A stretch of 64,000 nt of DNA from Cognatilysobacter bugurensis (GCF_014652095.1 NZ_BMYD01000004.1:1-64000), one strand, 5' to 3'; numbered from the stretch's first letter, positions 45,322 to 56,437 are shown. Program-made: numbers and translations. Notes: a model not told the origin generated them from the letters alone.

Positions 45322-47307
45322 TCAGTTGCGCTGCGCGACCTGCAGCACCTTCGGCGTGACCATGATCAGCAACTCGGCCTTCTGCTTGTTCTTCGACTTG
45401 TTCTTGAAGAGCGCGCCAAGGAACGGGATATCTCCGAGGAACGGCACCTTCGAAACGCTCTCGAGGCTGTCGAACTCGTAGACACCGCCCACGACCACGG
45501 TCTGCCCATCCTCGATCAGGACCGCCGTGTTGACTTCCCGCTTGCCGATGATCGGCACGTCGCCGATCGAGGTGTCGACGAAGCCTTCGACCTCATCCTT
45601 CTTGATGTTCATGTTGAGGAACACGCGGCCATCGTTGGTGATCGTCGGAGTCACCCGCAGTTGCAGCAGCACTTCCTTGAACTGGACGCTCGGTGTCGCC
45701 ACGCCGCCAGCGGTGGCCGGCTGGATCGTGACGTAGCCGACTTCCTGGCCCTGACTGATCACCGCCTCGCGCTGGTTACTCGTGACCACTCGTGGATTCG
45801 AGATCACTTCGCCACGGCCTTCCTGTTGCATCGCTGACAGCTCGACATCCAGCGCATAGCCCGCATTCATGATGGACAGTGCGAGCGACCCTGCCGGATT
45901 GGCCACAGCGAGATTGCTCATCAGCCCCTGGACGATGGTCGGGCCTGCCGGGCGCGCGCCAACGCGGCCGCCGCGCTCCCATTCGTCCAGAGCACGGTCA
46001 GCGTCGACCACTGAATTCCAGTTGCTTGTATTGGCCGAAAGGTTTCCGCTATAGGCGACGTTGTCCGATACACCGCTGACGCCAAACTTTGCGCCCAGCT
46101 CGCGAGCGAACGTCTCGTTCGCAACCACCACGCGAGCCTCGATGACGACCTGGTCGACCGGCCGATCGATCACGCGGATCAGCTCCCGCATCTGCTCGAT
46201 CTTCTTCGGAATGTCGCTGATCATCAGCGTGTTCGTGCGCTCATCCGCCACCATGCGGCCGCGCGGCGACAGGAAGCCGTTGTCGAGGTTCGAACCGCCG
46301 CCCGGCCCGCCCGCCCCTCCTGCTCCGCCGATGCCCTTCGCCTCAGTCAGCGCTTTAAAGATCTGCGCCGCATTGTGGTAATTGATCTGCACGTACTCGG
46401 TGACGAGATCGACGCGATTTTCCAGCGCGATACGGGCGTCCTCACGGTCCTGCTCATACTTTGCGACTTCCGGCTGTGGCGCGATCCACACCACGTTGCC
46501 GCTGCGACGCTTGTCGAGGCCCTTGGCCTGCAGGACGATGTCCAGTGCCTGGTCCCAAGGCACATTGAGCAGGCGCAGCGTGACGTTGCCCTGCACCGTG
46601 TCGCTGGCAACGATATTAAGGTTCGATTCCTCGGCGATCAGCTGCAGCACCGTGCGCACCGGCACGTCCTGGAAGTTGAACGTCACCGGCTTGCCGCCGT
46701 AAGGCCGGCCCGGCGCCGCGGCCGTACCCGCCTGGCCAGCGGTCGTGTTCGCAGCGTTCGCTGCGTTCGCACCACCGCGTGCCGTGGCGCGCGCCTTTGG
46801 CAAGATCTCGACGATGTACTCGCGCCCGCTCTGGTACGCCATCGTCTCGAATTCACCGTTCACCGCGAGCATCAGCTGTGCGCCTGCTCCGGAAGTGTTC
46901 GCGTCGATGCGGCGCACCGGCGTGGCGAAGTCAGCGACGTCGATGGGCCGACGCAGGTTCTGCGGCAGTTCGGCGTTCGGCACGCTGATAACGATGTTCC
47001 CGCCTTGGTTGCGCAGGTCGGGCGTCGCGCCCTCACCGTTGAACCGCAGCACAAGGCGGCCGGCGCCGCCGTCGCCCCGCTTGAAGTCGATGTCGGACAC
47101 GGTGACCGTACCCGGCAGTTGCTTGGCCGGGTCGAGGCTCGCCGCAGGAGCGACCTGAGCGACGAACACAGGCACCAGAACCCCGTTGGCACCCGGTGCC
47201 CCGGCGCTCGCCGCGCTGGTCGCGGCCACGAGGCCGATGGCGAGGCCGAGGCCCCCGGTGCGGAGCCGCAAGGCCGGCCGCGAACGCGTTGCGTGAAATA
47301 CGGTCAT
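45322..47307 (-). CDS. pilQ: PilQ, type IV pilus outer-membrane secretin
   Basis: This 661-residue secretin forms the outer-membrane pore for the pilus. It has a signal sequence (LGLAIGLVAATSAASA), an AMIN peptidoglycan-binding region (about 65-165), and the secretin N0 domain (VTFNFQDVPVRTVLQLIAEES). N1/NolW follows (VQINYHNAAQIFKAL with a Gly-rich loop). The secretin core contains VEARVV-type strands, VISNPRVVTSNQREA, VQFKEVLLQLRVTPTI and the end motif VPFLGDIPFLGALFKNK. Start 47307 (MTVFHA) has GGGGA at good spacing; an ATG at 47325 would overlap the pilP stop as ATGA and add six residues. Last gene of pilMNOPQ. Confidence 0.95.
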   Translation of the reverse strand: MTVFHATRSRPALRLRTGGLGLAIGLVAATSAASAGAPGANGVLVPVFVAQVAPAASLDPAKQLPGTVTVSDIDFKRGDGGAGRLVLRFNGEGATPDLRNQGGNIVISVPNAELPQNLRRPIDVADFATPVRRIDANTSGAGAQLMLAVNGEFETMAYQSGREYIVEILPKARATARGGANAANAANTTAGQAGTAAAPGRPYGGKPVTFNFQDVPVRTVLQLIAEESNLNIVASDTVQGNVTLRLLNVPWDQALDIVLQAKGLDKRRSGNVVWIAPQPEVAKYEQDREDARIALENRVDLVTEYVQINYHNAAQIFKALTEAKGIGGAGGAGGPGGGSNLDNGFLSPRGRMVADERTNTLMISDIPKKIEQMRELIRVIDRPVDQVVIEARVVVANETFARELGAKFGVSGVSDNVAYSGNLSANTSNWNSVVDADRALDEWERGGRVGARPAGPTIVQGLMSNLAVANPAGSLALSIMNAGYALDVELSAMQQEGRGEVISNPRVVTSNQREAVISQGQEVGYVTIQPATAGGVATPSVQFKEVLLQLRVTPTITNDGRVFLNMNIKKDEVEGFVDTSIGDVPIIGKREVNTAVLIEDGQTVVVGGVYEFDSLESVSKVPFLGDIPFLGALFKNKSKNKQKAELLIMVTPKVLQVAQRN

Positions 47308-47321
47308 CTTACGATCCCCAA

Positions 47322-47864
47322 TCATTGATCTTCGAGTGCGATCGTGGCCGGTCGTTCCAGCCAGCCGCCCGCGCCGTCCGGCACCAGTTCCACCAGTTCC
47401 ATGCGGTCTTCGTACACCGCGGTGACGCGACCGTCGGACTGCCCCATGTATGCCCCTGGCCGCACACGGTAAGTCACCTTGTCGGGCGCCATCACGAGTG
47501 CGATAAGCCCGCTGCCGCGGCCGAGCGTACCGACCATGTCCAGGCTGTCGAGCGGAAACTGCTCGAGCACCTGCTTGCGGCGCGACGCATCTGGACGTGG
47601 GCCGTTCGTGCCCTCATCGGTGAATGCGCTGCTGAAGGGATCGCGCAGGGACTGCGCGGAATATTCAAACGTCTCGAACTGCTGCATCACCGGCAGCGGG
47701 TCGAGCGGCGGCGCCGGCCGCGCACGCACCTCGGCGACCCACGATTCCAGATTGGGCGCCTCGCCCGGAGTATCGGTCACGTCACGTCCGCAGCCCGCCA
47801 CGGCAAGTGCGATCGCGAGACCGGTGAGCGCGCGGCGCCCACTGCGATTCCACGCTGCATGCAT
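47322..47864 (-). CDS. pilP: PilP, type IV pilus inner-membrane lipoprotein
   Basis: This 180-residue lipoprotein has a lipobox at ALAVAGC. A flexible Pro-rich region follows, with the conserved LRDPF segment, and then a C-terminal beta-domain (LDMVGTLGRGSGLIALVMAP, YRVRPGAYMGQSDGRV) that contacts PilQ. PilP links the PilN-PilO inner-membrane complex to the secretin. The ATG at 47864 starts one base after the pilO stop, with a G-rich ribosome site. An earlier in-frame ATG at 48017 lies deep inside pilO and lacks a signal sequence, so it was rejected. Confidence 0.95.
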   Translation of the reverse strand: MHAAWNRSGRRALTGLAIALAVAGCGRDVTDTPGEAPNLESWVAEVRARPAPPLDPLPVMQQFETFEYSAQSLRDPFSSAFTDEGTNGPRPDASRRKQVLEQFPLDSLDMVGTLGRGSGLIALVMAPDKVTYRVRPGAYMGQSDGRVTAVYEDRMELVELVPDGAGGWLERPATIALEDQ

Positions 47865-47865
47865 A

Positions 47866-48543
47866 TCAATTGCCCCCCGCGGGTTTAGCGGCGCCGTCGG
47901 CCGCCGGCTGCTGTTGCGCTGCCACCTCTTCTTCGTCGAGGTAGCGATAGGTCTTGACGGTGCCCGACAGTTCGAGCGGCGCATTTGCCGTGATGCCGCC
48001 TTCGCGGTTCTCGGCACGTGGCTTCAACTGGATGTCGTGCATCGTCATGATGACCACCCGCGGGAGTGACGCGACGCCGGAGACGAAGCCGCCGAACTGG
48101 TGGTAAGAGCCCACCATGCGCAGCGCGATCGGCTTCTCGGCGTAAAACTCCTTGGGCTCTTCCGGACCGGGCTGGAACAGCTCGTTCGTGATGCCGGTCG
48201 CGAGCGCGGTCTGCGAAATATCGACGATGAGGTCGGGCATTTCGTTCTTGCTCGGCAACTGGCGAAGCATCTGCTGCAGCTGCTGCTCCATCTGCGCCAA
48301 CTGCTGCTTGAGAGCATCGAGGTTCGAAGCACGGCCCTGCTTGGTCTCGAACTCGGCCCGCAGATCCACTTCCTGGCGCTCGAGGCCTTCCAGTTCGTCC
48401 TGCTTGTCACCGATGAAGAGGTACCACCACAGCCCGATGATCACGAGCGCGACGATCGCCGCGAACACCATCTGCGCCTTCCGCGGCCACGACCCGATCT
48501 GGTTGATATCGAGTTCTTTGAAATTGATCTTCTTCGCGCTCAC
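47866..48543 (-). CDS. pilO: PilO, type IV pilus alignment protein
   Basis: This 225-residue bitopic inner-membrane protein has a cytoplasmic start (KKINFKELDINQIGSWP), one membrane helix (VFAAIVALVIIGLWWYLFI), a periplasmic coiled coil (KQQLAQMEQQLQQMLRQLP), and a ferredoxin-like domain with PKEFYAEKPIALRMVGSYHQ. An Ala/Pro/Gln-rich tail ends it. It dimerises with PilN. The start is GTG at 48543, sharing bases with the pilN stop (GTGA). Confidence 0.96.
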   Translation of the reverse strand: MSAKKINFKELDINQIGSWPRKAQMVFAAIVALVIIGLWWYLFIGDKQDELEGLERQEVDLRAEFETKQGRASNLDALKQQLAQMEQQLQQMLRQLPSKNEMPDLIVDISQTALATGITNELFQPGPEEPKEFYAEKPIALRMVGSYHQFGGFVSGVASLPRVVIMTMHDIQLKPRAENREGGITANAPLELSGTVKTYRYLDEEEVAAQQQPAADGAAKPAGGN

Positions 48544-49258
48544 GACGCGGCTCCTTCAAGCGACGGAGACTCGCCCGCCGGCGGTGCGGCGGGCGCGGCT
48601 TGGGGTGCCGCCGCAGGGGCAGGCCCCGTGGCCGGCGCCGGCTGTGCTGCGGCCGGCGCTGCGGGGTCCGCGGGCGGCGTCGCAACCGCGTCCGCTCCGA
48701 TGCCCTCGGCCGTACCGTTCGGGTTCGCAAGGCGGACCTGCAGACTGAACTCGTACGGCAGGCCCTTGTCGGTGCCCTTCGCTTCAATGATCGACAGCTC
48801 AGGCTGGGTCATCCAACCGGAGTTCTCGAGGCTGCGCAGGTAAGTACTGACGCGCGCATTAGACTGCGAGCGCCCCTGCAGCGTCAGGACCTGGTCGTCC
48901 TGCTTGACGGCCGTCAGCACCACGCCGTCCGGGATCGTGCGCACCAGCGAGTCGAACAGGTGCACCATCTGCGACCGGCTCGCCTGCAGCTGCTCGATGA
49001 CGTCCTTGCGCGCAAGCAGCTTCGCCTTCTTTTCGTCGAGCGCCTTGATCTCGGTGATCTGGCGTTCGACTTCAGCGATGCGCTCCTGCACGTAGGCATT
49101 GCGCTCGTTCTGCCCTTCGATCTGGGCGTCGTAATAGGTCGAGATCAGCAGACTCACGCCGATCGCCGCGGCAGCGGCGAGACCGAGCATGAGGCCGAAC
49201 TCCTTCTGGCGCTGCTTGCGCCGTTCGGCGCGCCAGGGGAGCAGGTTGATGCGTGCCA

Positions 49259-49259
<1 letters not shown>
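48540..49259 (-). CDS. pilN: PilN, type IV pilus assembly protein
   Basis: This 239-residue bitopic protein begins with the PilM-binding peptide ARINLLPWRAERRKQRQ, the strictly conserved INLLPWR. One membrane helix follows (LMLGLAAAAAIGVSLLIS), then a coiled coil, a ferredoxin-like periplasmic domain (SLVRTIPDGVVLTAVKQDDQ) and an unusually long tail of about 60 residues dominated by Ala and Pro. The ATG shares its last base with the pilM stop (TGATG). It recruits PilM and pairs with PilO. Confidence 0.96.
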
Positions 49260-50341
<1,082 letters not shown>

Positions 50342-50367
50342 TTACGCGCACTTTGTGTGGCAGTGCT

Positions 50368-50396
50368 TTGATAACGGAGTTTTCACGTACTGGCAA
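50368..50396 (-). promoter_or_regulatory. Sigma-70-like promoter of pilMNOPQ
   Basis: On the minus strand TTGCCA (50396-50391) and TATCAA (50373-50368) are separated by 17 bases. A transcript start near 50361 would leave a leader of about 44 bases before the GTG of pilM. Confidence 0.6.
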
Positions 50397-50542
50397 GGTT
50401 CAGTCCGTGACCGGGTTGCCAGAAACGCCGACGGCACTGCCGCTGAGCGTCACTTTCGTGCCGTGACGCGACGGAGCTCACACCCTTGCATCGTCACTGA
50501 CTGGACGCCGCGCGAGCGCGGCCGGGGCACGGCGTGCGGCTC

Positions 50543-50548
50543 TATACT
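50543..50548 (+). promoter_or_regulatory. -10 box of the mrcA promoter
   Basis: TATACT, 37 bases before the mrcA ATG, in the 249-base region shared with the divergent pilM promoter. No clear -35 hexamer is seen at 16-18 bases upstream. Confidence 0.5.
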
Positions 50549-50584
50549 CCAGCCCCCCGAAGACCGCAATCGGAATCCGCTTCG

Positions 50585-53077
50585 ATGCCCCGTTTCCGCC
50601 GCCTCCTGCGCGGCGCGCTGTTCGCCGCCGCCGGCCTGACCCTGCTCGGCCTGCTCGCGCTCGGCTCGCTCTATTTCCTCATCGCCCCCAAGCTCCCCGA
50701 CGTCGAGACGCTTCGCAACGTCGAGATGCAGGAGCCGATGTACGTCTATTCGCGCGACGGGCAGCTCGTGGCGCTGTTCGGCGAGACGCGGCGCTACCCG
50801 ATCGAAATCGCGAAGGTGCCTGAGCGCCTCAAGCAGGCGTTCATTGCGATCGAGGACGCACGCTTCTACGAGCACAACGGCATCGACTACAAAGGCATCG
50901 GCCGCGCGGTGTGGTTGCTCGCGACGACGGACGACAAGCGCGTGCCGGGTGGCTCGACGATCACCCAGCAGGTCGCGCGCCAGTTCTTCCTGAGTTCCGA
51001 GTACAGCTACACACGCAAGCTCGCGGAGATGCTGCTCGCAATCCGCATGGAGCGCGAACTCAGCAAGGACGAGATCTTCGAGCTGTACTTGAACAAGAGT
51101 TTCTTCGGCAATCGCGCGTACGGCGTGGCGGCGGCTGCGGAGTTCTATTACGGCAAGACGCTCGACCAGCTCGATCTCGACGAGATGGCGTCGCTCGCGG
51201 GCATCCCGAAGTTCCCGTCGAGCGGCAATCCGCTCAGCAATCCGGAACGTGCGAAGCAGCGCCGCGACTACATCCTCGATCGCATGGCCGAACTCGGCTT
51301 CGTCAGCGCGTCCGAGGCCGCGAGCGCCAAGTCGGTCGACATGCACGCGAGCCCGCACGAGCGGCCGGTGCAGGTCCACGCGCCGTACGTGGCCGAGATG
51401 GTGCGTCAGGAAATGATTGCGCGTTACGGGCCGGAAGCGCTCACGCGCGGCTTCCACGTCACGACGACGATCGACCCGGTACTTCAGGCCGCGGCCGACA
51501 AGGCCGTGCGTGACGGCCTGCACACGTATGACAGCCGCCGCGGCTGGCACGGCGTGGAGCAGAGTTTCGACCTGGCCTCCGACGAGGACGCGGCGACGGT
51601 GGCGCGCCGCATGCGCTCGATCACGTCGCAGGGCGGCCTGCTGCCGGCGATCGTACTCGGCACCGAGGGCAGCCGTGCGCGCCTGGTGTTGCGCGATGGG
51701 CGGGAAATCGAACTGGGCGCGAACCAGGGCTGGGGCAGCAAGAAGCCCGCTTCGCTCGAGCGCGGCGACCTCGTGCGCGTGTCGCGTGTCGAGCCGAAGG
51801 ACGGCGAGACGGATGCCAGCTACCGCCTTGACCAGTTGCCGCAGGCGCAGGCCACGCTCGTCTCGCTGGATGCGATGACCGGCGCGCTGCGCGCGCTCAC
51901 CGGCGGCTACAGCTTCGCGGGCAACAAGTTCAATCGCGCCACGCAGGCGCGCCGCCAGCCGGGATCGAGTTTCAAGCCATTCCTGTATGCGGCGTCGTTC
52001 GAGCGCGGCTTCAATCCCGCCTCGATCGTGCTCGACGCCCCAGTGGTCTTCAAGGACCGCCGCGGCCACCTGTGGCGCCCGCAGAATGACACCGGCAACT
52101 TCGCTGGCCCGATGCGCATCCGCGAAGCGATGGTGCAGTCGCGCAACCTCGTGTCTGTGCGCCTGCTCGACGCGATCGGCGTGGATTACGCGCGCAAGTT
52201 CATCAGCCACTTCGGCTTCGAGCCTGAGCACCTGCCGCCGAACTTGTCGATGTCGCTTGGCACCGCGTCGCTGACGCCGCTGTCGGTCGCACGCGGCTAC
52301 GCGGTCTTCGCGAACGGCGGCTTCCGCGTGACGCCGTACTTCATCGATGAGGTCCGCGATCGCGACGGCGCGCGCGTGTTCAAGGAAGAGCCCGCGCAGG
52401 GCTGCCACCGCTGCGGGGGCTTCGCGACTGCAAACGCGACGGGGGTGCCGGTTGCACCGCCGTCGACGGAAGTCGCGGGCTTCGACTTCGGACCGGCGCC
52501 GGGCGCTGCTCCGGTGCAATCACCGGAGACGGACGCCAAGCCGGCTCCCGAGGTCGCGAAGAAAACCGAGCTGCCCGCGAACGTGAAGCTTGCGCCGCGG
52601 GCGATCGACGAGCGCATCGCGTACCAGATGACCTCGATGCTGCGCGACGTCGTGCAGCGCGGCACCGGCACGGCTGCGAAGGTGCTCGACCGCGAGGACG
52701 TGGGCGGCAAGACGGGTTCGACGAACGAACACCGCGACGCGTGGTTCTCCGGCTTCGGCGGGCCGCTCGTGACCACGGTCTGGGTCGGCCGCGACGACTT
52801 CAAGTCGCTCGGTTATCGCGAGTACGGCGGCAAGGCCGCGCTGCCGATCTGGATCGAGTACATGCGCGTGGCACTTGAAGGCCAGCCGTTGATGCCGCAC
52901 GAGCCGCCCGCGGGCATGGTCAAGGTCGCGGTCTCGCCGAACGGCACGCTCATTCCCGAAGCCAACGGCGGCGTGACCGAATGGGTCAAGGCCGAAGACC
53001 TCGAGCGGATGGAAAGTGTGATCGATTACGGCGACGCGCGGGACGTGCCGTCGGAAGAATCTTTCGACATCTTCTGA
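50585..53077 (+). CDS. mrcA: Penicillin-binding protein 1A (bifunctional glycosyltransferase/transpeptidase)
   Basis: This 830-residue class A PBP polymerises and cross-links peptidoglycan. An N-terminal membrane helix (about 12-33) precedes the GT51 glycosyltransferase domain with catalytic Glu90 in [12 protein letters not shown] and the motif [16 protein letters not shown]. The transpeptidase domain has Ser461-x-x-Lys464 (PGSSFKPF), the SRN motif ([10 protein letters not shown]) and KTG ([10 protein letters not shown]). A long insertion between the SRN and KTG motifs contains a CxxC pair (GCHRCGG) and a Pro/Ala-rich loop. Start MPRFRRL at 50585 puts basic residues before the helix. Divergence from pilMNOPQ is the common gammaproteobacterial arrangement. 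Confidence 0.96.
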   Translation: MPRFRRLLRGALFAAAGLTLLGLLALGSLYFLIAPKLPDVETLRNVEMQEPMYVYSRDGQLVALFGETRRYPIEIAKVPERLKQAFIAIEDARFYEHNGIDYKGIGRAVWLLATTDDKRVPGGSTITQQVARQFFLSSEYSYTRKLAEMLLAIRMERELSKDEIFELYLNKSFFGNRAYGVAAAAEFYYGKTLDQLDLDEMASLAGIPKFPSSGNPLSNPERAKQRRDYILDRMAELGFVSASEAASAKSVDMHASPHERPVQVHAPYVAEMVRQEMIARYGPEALTRGFHVTTTIDPVLQAAADKAVRDGLHTYDSRRGWHGVEQSFDLASDEDAATVARRMRSITSQGGLLPAIVLGTEGSRARLVLRDGREIELGANQGWGSKKPASLERGDLVRVSRVEPKDGETDASYRLDQLPQAQATLVSLDAMTGALRALTGGYSFAGNKFNRATQARRQPGSSFKPFLYAASFERGFNPASIVLDAPVVFKDRRGHLWRPQNDTGNFAGPMRIREAMVQSRNLVSVRLLDAIGVDYARKFISHFGFEPEHLPPNLSMSLGTASLTPLSVARGYAVFANGGFRVTPYFIDEVRDRDGARVFKEEPAQGCHRCGGFATANATGVPVAPPSTEVAGFDFGPAPGAAPVQSPETDAKPAPEVAKKTELPANVKLAPRAIDERIAYQMTSMLRDVVQRGTGTAAKVLDREDVGGKTGSTNEHRDAWFSGFGGPLVTTVWVGRDDFKSLGYREYGGKAALPIWIEYMRVALEGQPLMPHEPPAGMVKVAVSPNGTLIPEANGGVTEWVKAEDLERMESVIDYGDARDVPSEESFDIF

Positions 53078-53214
53078 ACAGCAGGACTGCGGCCGCCACG
53101 GACGCAGCCGCAGTCCTAACGCGCATTCAACAGCTGCGTGTTAGCGTGCCTCCGCCGGTCCTCGCGGCCGGCCGCGGCGGGCATCCGCCGACGTCGAGCC
53201 GACGCGGAGGTCCC

Positions 53215-53871
53215 ATGCAGCGCCACGCGCGACACGCCCAGTACGCGCAGACGCGCACCCGCGAACGCCGGCACCGCCTCGCACACGAAGCCGCCCGGCT
53301 GATGGCCGAAGGCGGCCTGCGTGATTACCACCAGGCCAAGCTCAAGGCAGCCGAGCGGCTCGGCATCCACGACGACGCGTCCCTGCCCCGCAATCGCGAG
53401 ATCGAAGACGCATTGCGCGAGTACCAGCGGCTGTTCCAGCGCGATAGCGCCGCGCTGGTGCGCGAGCGCCGCGAGGCCGCGGACCGCGCAATGGAGTTTT
53501 TCGCCGACTTCGTGCCGCGCCTGGTCGGCCCCGTGCTCGACGGCACGGCGGACGCACATTCCCCGGTGACGCTGCACCTGCACAGCGACGACGCCGAGGC
53601 AGTCGCCCATTTTCTGGATCTGCATCGGATTCCCGCGACGTCGCGCAGCCGGCGACTGCGTCTGGACCGAGAGCGCGAAGAGACATTTCCGGTGTGGGTG
53701 TTCAGCGCCGAGGGCTTTACGTTTGATCTGACGGTGCTGCCGCTCACCGTCCTGCGCCAGGCACCGCTCGGCAGCATCGACGATCGGCCGATGCAGCGCG
53801 CATCGCCTTCGCAGTTGCGACGCCTGCTTGCGCAGGACGAGATCGACGGGTTCGAACAAGGCCTCGGCTGA
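53215..53871 (+). CDS. Conserved protein of unknown function
   Basis: This 218-residue protein starts at an ATG with GGAGG four bases upstream. The first half is helical and very basic or acidic (RTRERRHRLAHEAARLMAEG, then DYHQAKLKAAERLGIHD). The second half looks like a small alpha/beta fold with HLHSDDAEAVAHFLDLHRIP and VWVFSAEGFTFDLTVLPLTV. It resembles a proteobacterial hypothetical family that I recognise only by its N-terminal pattern. It has no signal peptide, membrane segment or metal motif. It follows mrcA by 137 bases, with a stem-loop lacking a T-tract in between. Codon use is like its neighbours, so it is likely a real gene. Confidence 0.7.
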   Translation: MQRHARHAQYAQTRTRERRHRLAHEAARLMAEGGLRDYHQAKLKAAERLGIHDDASLPRNREIEDALREYQRLFQRDSAALVRERREAADRAMEFFADFVPRLVGPVLDGTADAHSPVTLHLHSDDAEAVAHFLDLHRIPATSRSRRLRLDREREETFPVWVFSAEGFTFDLTVLPLTVLRQAPLGSIDDRPMQRASPSQLRRLLAQDEIDGFEQGLG

Positions 53872-54037
53872 TTCGAGGCGCCTCGCGGCTGCGGCGCTGC
53901 GTAGCGGGAATTAGCCACGAAGTGCGCGGGTGCGTCCGACGGCAATGTCCTTTCGCTGACCCGGGCTTAGGCGCGTGCAGGCGACCGTGTTTGGCGCGCG
54001 CTGGGCGTTGGACGCCGCGCCGCAAGCGAGCACCGCG

Positions 54038-54622
54038 TCATTGATGCGCGGATGCGCTCCGCGGCGCACGGTCGAACAGGTTCAACTCGATCACCACGAA
54101 CGCCGCAAGCCACAGCGTGGCGTCCCAGGCGTCCAGCCATGCGCCGCCGACGTCGTCGCTTCCAAGCACGAGCCATGCGGCGATGAAGCCCACGAGGGCG
54201 GCATAGAGCGCCCAGGTGACGCTGCGCCGGGCGTGATGAAACCTTCGGCGACCCGCCGGGACGCGCACCTCGAGCTCAAGCGCCGCGACTACGGCGAGCC
54301 AGGTGGCTGCATTCGCAAAGTCCAGCCATTCGCGCTGGAGGGCGTAGTCGCTGCACGCCCACGCAATGACGAGCGAGGCCAGTGCACGCGCCCCGTGTGC
54401 GACCCGCCTCCGGCGCGACCCACCCGACCAGCCGCCCGTTTCCCACTCGAAAAGCAACAGCAGCACGAGCCACGCGGCCGTGTCGAACGTTTCGGTGAGC
54501 GTGCCGTGCGTCGCGTACAAGGCGACGTTGAGCGCGAGCAGCGCGTAAACGGCCCATTTGAAAACAAGGAAGCCGCGGCCAGGCCGCGGCTTCGAAACTG
54601 GATCGACCGACGCTTCGCGCAA
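54038..54622 (-). CDS. Small polytopic membrane protein of unknown function
   Basis: This protein of about 194 residues has four or five hydrophobic helices (VFKWAVYALLALNVALYA, WLVLLLLF, AATWLAVVAALELEV, SVTWALYAALVGFIAAWLVL, LWLAAFVVIELNLF), with charged residues between them somewhat like a voltage-sensor-type bundle. The family is not recognised. The start is uncertain: no ATG precedes the first helix. TTG at 54622 is the only start codon between the gltA stop and helix 1. The gltA terminator hairpin (54562-54594) lies inside the first codons, so expression from gltA transcripts would require read-through. Confidence 0.6.
   Translation of the reverse strand: MREASVDPVSKPRPGRGFLVFKWAVYALLALNVALYATHGTLTETFDTAAWLVLLLLFEWETGGWSGGSRRRRVAHGARALASLVIAWACSDYALQREWLDFANAATWLAVVAALELEVRVPAGRRRFHHARRSVTWALYAALVGFIAAWLVLGSDDVGGAWLDAWDATLWLAAFVVIELNLFDRAPRSASAHQ
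54562..54594 (-). terminator. Intrinsic terminator after gltA
   Basis: On the minus strand GAAGCCGCGG pairs with CCGCGGCTTC around a small loop, followed by CTTGTTTT. It lies about 30 bases past the gltA stop and within the N-terminal codons proposed for the downstream membrane protein. Confidence 0.75.
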
Positions 54623-54624
54623 GA

Positions 54625-55929
54625 TCAGCGCTGATCGATACCGACGTACTCGCGGCTCGTCTGGCCGGTGTAGATCTGCCGCGGCCGGCCGATCTTGTTT
54701 TCCGGATCGTTCTGCTGCTCGAGCCAATGCGAGACCCAGCCGGCAGTGCGCGCGATCGCGAACATCACCGTGAACATCTCGACCGGGATCCCCAGCGCCT
54801 TGTAGATGATGCCCGAGTAGAAGTCGACGTTCGGGTACAGCTTGCGCTGCACGAAGTACTCGTCCTGCAGCGCAGCCTCTTCGAGCTTCATCGCGACGTC
54901 GAGCAGCGGGTCGTTGACGCCCAATTGACCCAGCACCTCGTGGGTCATCTTGCGCACCAGCGCGGCGCGCGGGTCGTAGTTCTTGTACACGCGGTGGCCG
55001 AAGCCCATCAGGCGGAAGCCCGAGTTCTTGTCCTTCGCCTTGTCGACCGCGGACTTGACGTTTTCCGGACGCCCGATTTCCTCGAGCATTTTGAGCACTG
55101 CTTCGTTCGCACCGCCGTGGGCCGGGCCCCAGAGGGCCGCGACGCCCGAGGCGACGCAGACGTACGGATTCGCGCCGGTCGAACCGACGAGGCGCACGGT
55201 TGAAGTCGACGCGTTCTGCTCGTGGTCGGCGTGCAGGATGAAGAGCAGATCCATCGCCTTCGCGGCGACCGGGTTGAGCTCCAGCGGCTCGCTCGGCACT
55301 TCCTTCATCATGTGCAGGAAGCGCGTGGTGTACTCGAGGTTGTTGCGCGGGTACCGGATCGGCCAGCCGATGGAGTGGCGATGGCAGGCGGCGGCGATCG
55401 TCGGCACCTTCGCGATCAGGCGGATCGCGGCCAGGCGGCGCTGCTCCGGATCCTCGAGGTCGAGATCGTTGTGGTAGAAGCTCGCCATTGAGCCGAGCAT
55501 GCCCACGAGCATCGCCATCGGGTGCGCGTCATGGCGGAAACCGCCAATAAAGCTCTTGAACGCCTCGTGCATCATCGTGTGATGCGTGACTTCGTGCTCG
55601 AACGAGTCGAACTGCTGTTTGTCCGGCAACTCGCCGTTCATCAGCAGGTACGCGACTTCGAGGAAGCTCGACTTCTCGGCGAGCTGCTCAATCGGGTAGC
55701 CGCGATACAGCAGCACGCCCTCGTCGCCGTCGATGTAGGTGATCGCCGACTTGCAGCTTGCGGTCGCGGTGAAGCCCGGATCGTAGGTGAAGCAGCCGGT
55801 TTCCTTCGGCAGCTTGCCGATGTCGATGCACGGCGCCCCCACGGTCGGATGCAGTACGGGCAGGGTGACGTCACGATCGCCGGCAGTCAGGGTCGCCTGC
55901 TGCAGCGCGGAAAGATCGGAAGCGGACAC
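54625..55929 (-). CDS. gltA: Citrate synthase
   Basis: This 434-residue type II (hexameric) citrate synthase condenses acetyl-CoA and oxaloacetate. It has the N-terminal beta-domain ([20 protein letters not shown]), [21 protein letters not shown], the active-site His in [10 protein letters not shown] and in [45 protein letters not shown], and a C-terminal catalytic Asp in [12 protein letters not shown] at 55929 is chosen because AGGAG lies seven bases before it. An ATG at 55950 would place that site inside the gene. A GATAAT-like -10 sits at 56021-56026. Confidence 0.96.
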   Translation of the reverse strand: MSASDLSALQQATLTAGDRDVTLPVLHPTVGAPCIDIGKLPKETGCFTYDPGFTATASCKSAITYIDGDEGVLLYRGYPIEQLAEKSSFLEVAYLLMNGELPDKQQFDSFEHEVTHHTMMHEAFKSFIGGFRHDAHPMAMLVGMLGSMASFYHNDLDLEDPEQRRLAAIRLIAKVPTIAAACHRHSIGWPIRYPRNNLEYTTRFLHMMKEVPSEPLELNPVAAKAMDLLFILHADHEQNASTSTVRLVGSTGANPYVCVASGVAALWGPAHGGANEAVLKMLEEIGRPENVKSAVDKAKDKNSGFRLMGFGHRVYKNYDPRAALVRKMTHEVLGQLGVNDPLLDVAMKLEEAALQDEYFVQRKLYPNVDFYSGIIYKALGIPVEMFTVMFAIARTAGWVSHWLEQQNDPENKIGRPRQIYTGQTSREYVGIDQR

Positions 55930-56104
55930 GAAGCACTCCTCAGTCGGCATGCCGCACGACGGCCGCGGCACGGAAGGGGGACAGAAACGGCGGCCCGGTT
56001 GCCCGTTGCCGCGACGCATCATTATCGCACAACGGTGCCGTATGGCTGCCTGATGCGCACTGGACCTTCGGCCGTGGCGCATCGCGACGCGCTCCCGCCC
56101 GGAA

Positions 56105-56134
56105 ACGCAAAACGGCCGCCCGGAGGCGGCCGTT
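56105..56134 (-). terminator. Intrinsic terminator after the L31 gene
   Basis: AACGGCCGCC/GGCGGCCGTT 10-bp stem with a 4-base loop at 56111-56134. On the minus strand it is followed by TTTTGCGTTT, 25 bases past the L31 stop. Confidence 0.85.
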
Positions 56135-56158
56135 CGCGATACGCGACAGCGGTGCTGC

Positions 56159-56404
56159 TTACTTCTGTGCGTAGCGCTTGCGGAACTTATCGACCCGGCC
56201 GCTGGTATCCATCAGCTTCTGCTTGCCCGTGTAGAACGGGTGCGAGGCCGAAGAAATATCCACCTTGATCAGCGGGTATTCCTGCCCGTCCTCCCACTTG
56301 ATCGATTCCTTGCTGCCAAGGGTCGAGCGGGTACGGAACTGGAAATCGGTGGTGACGTCCTGGAAAACGACGTCGCGGTACTCGGGATGGATGCCGGCCT
56401 TCAT
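56159..56404 (-). CDS. rpmE2: 50S ribosomal protein L31 type B (zinc-independent)
   Basis: This 81-residue protein contains [23 protein letters not shown] and a C-terminal [25 protein letters not shown], split here from residue 53 on. It is an L31 without any cysteine, so it is the zinc-free type B paralog, longer than zinc-binding type A. The start at 56404 gives the standard length; an upstream ATG at 56476 would include the promoter. A good promoter (56438-56467) without an obvious Zur palindrome precedes it, suggesting constitutive expression. Confidence 0.95.
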   Translation of the reverse strand: MKAGIHPEYRDVVFQDVTTDFQFRTRSTLGSKESIKWEDGQEYPLIKVDISSASHPFYTGKQKLMDTSGRVDKFRKRYAQK

Positions 56405-56437
56405 GGCACTCACCAATCGGATCAGGGAAAGCGCGGC

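Noticed and set aside
53083..53117. 11-bp stem with 13-base loop after mrcA
   Set aside because: Perfect stem (AGGACTGCGGC/GCCGCAGTCCT) but followed by AACGCG with no U-run, so not called a terminator.
52981..53214. N-terminal extension of the protein at 53215 into the end of mrcA
   Set aside because: It overlaps mrcA in another frame and its residues look random; GGAGG before 53215 marks the real start.
53872..54037. Possible small RNA or gene between the two uncharacterised genes
   Set aside because: Only a short CGAGGCGCCTCG palindrome is visible; no promoter, terminator or frame to support it.
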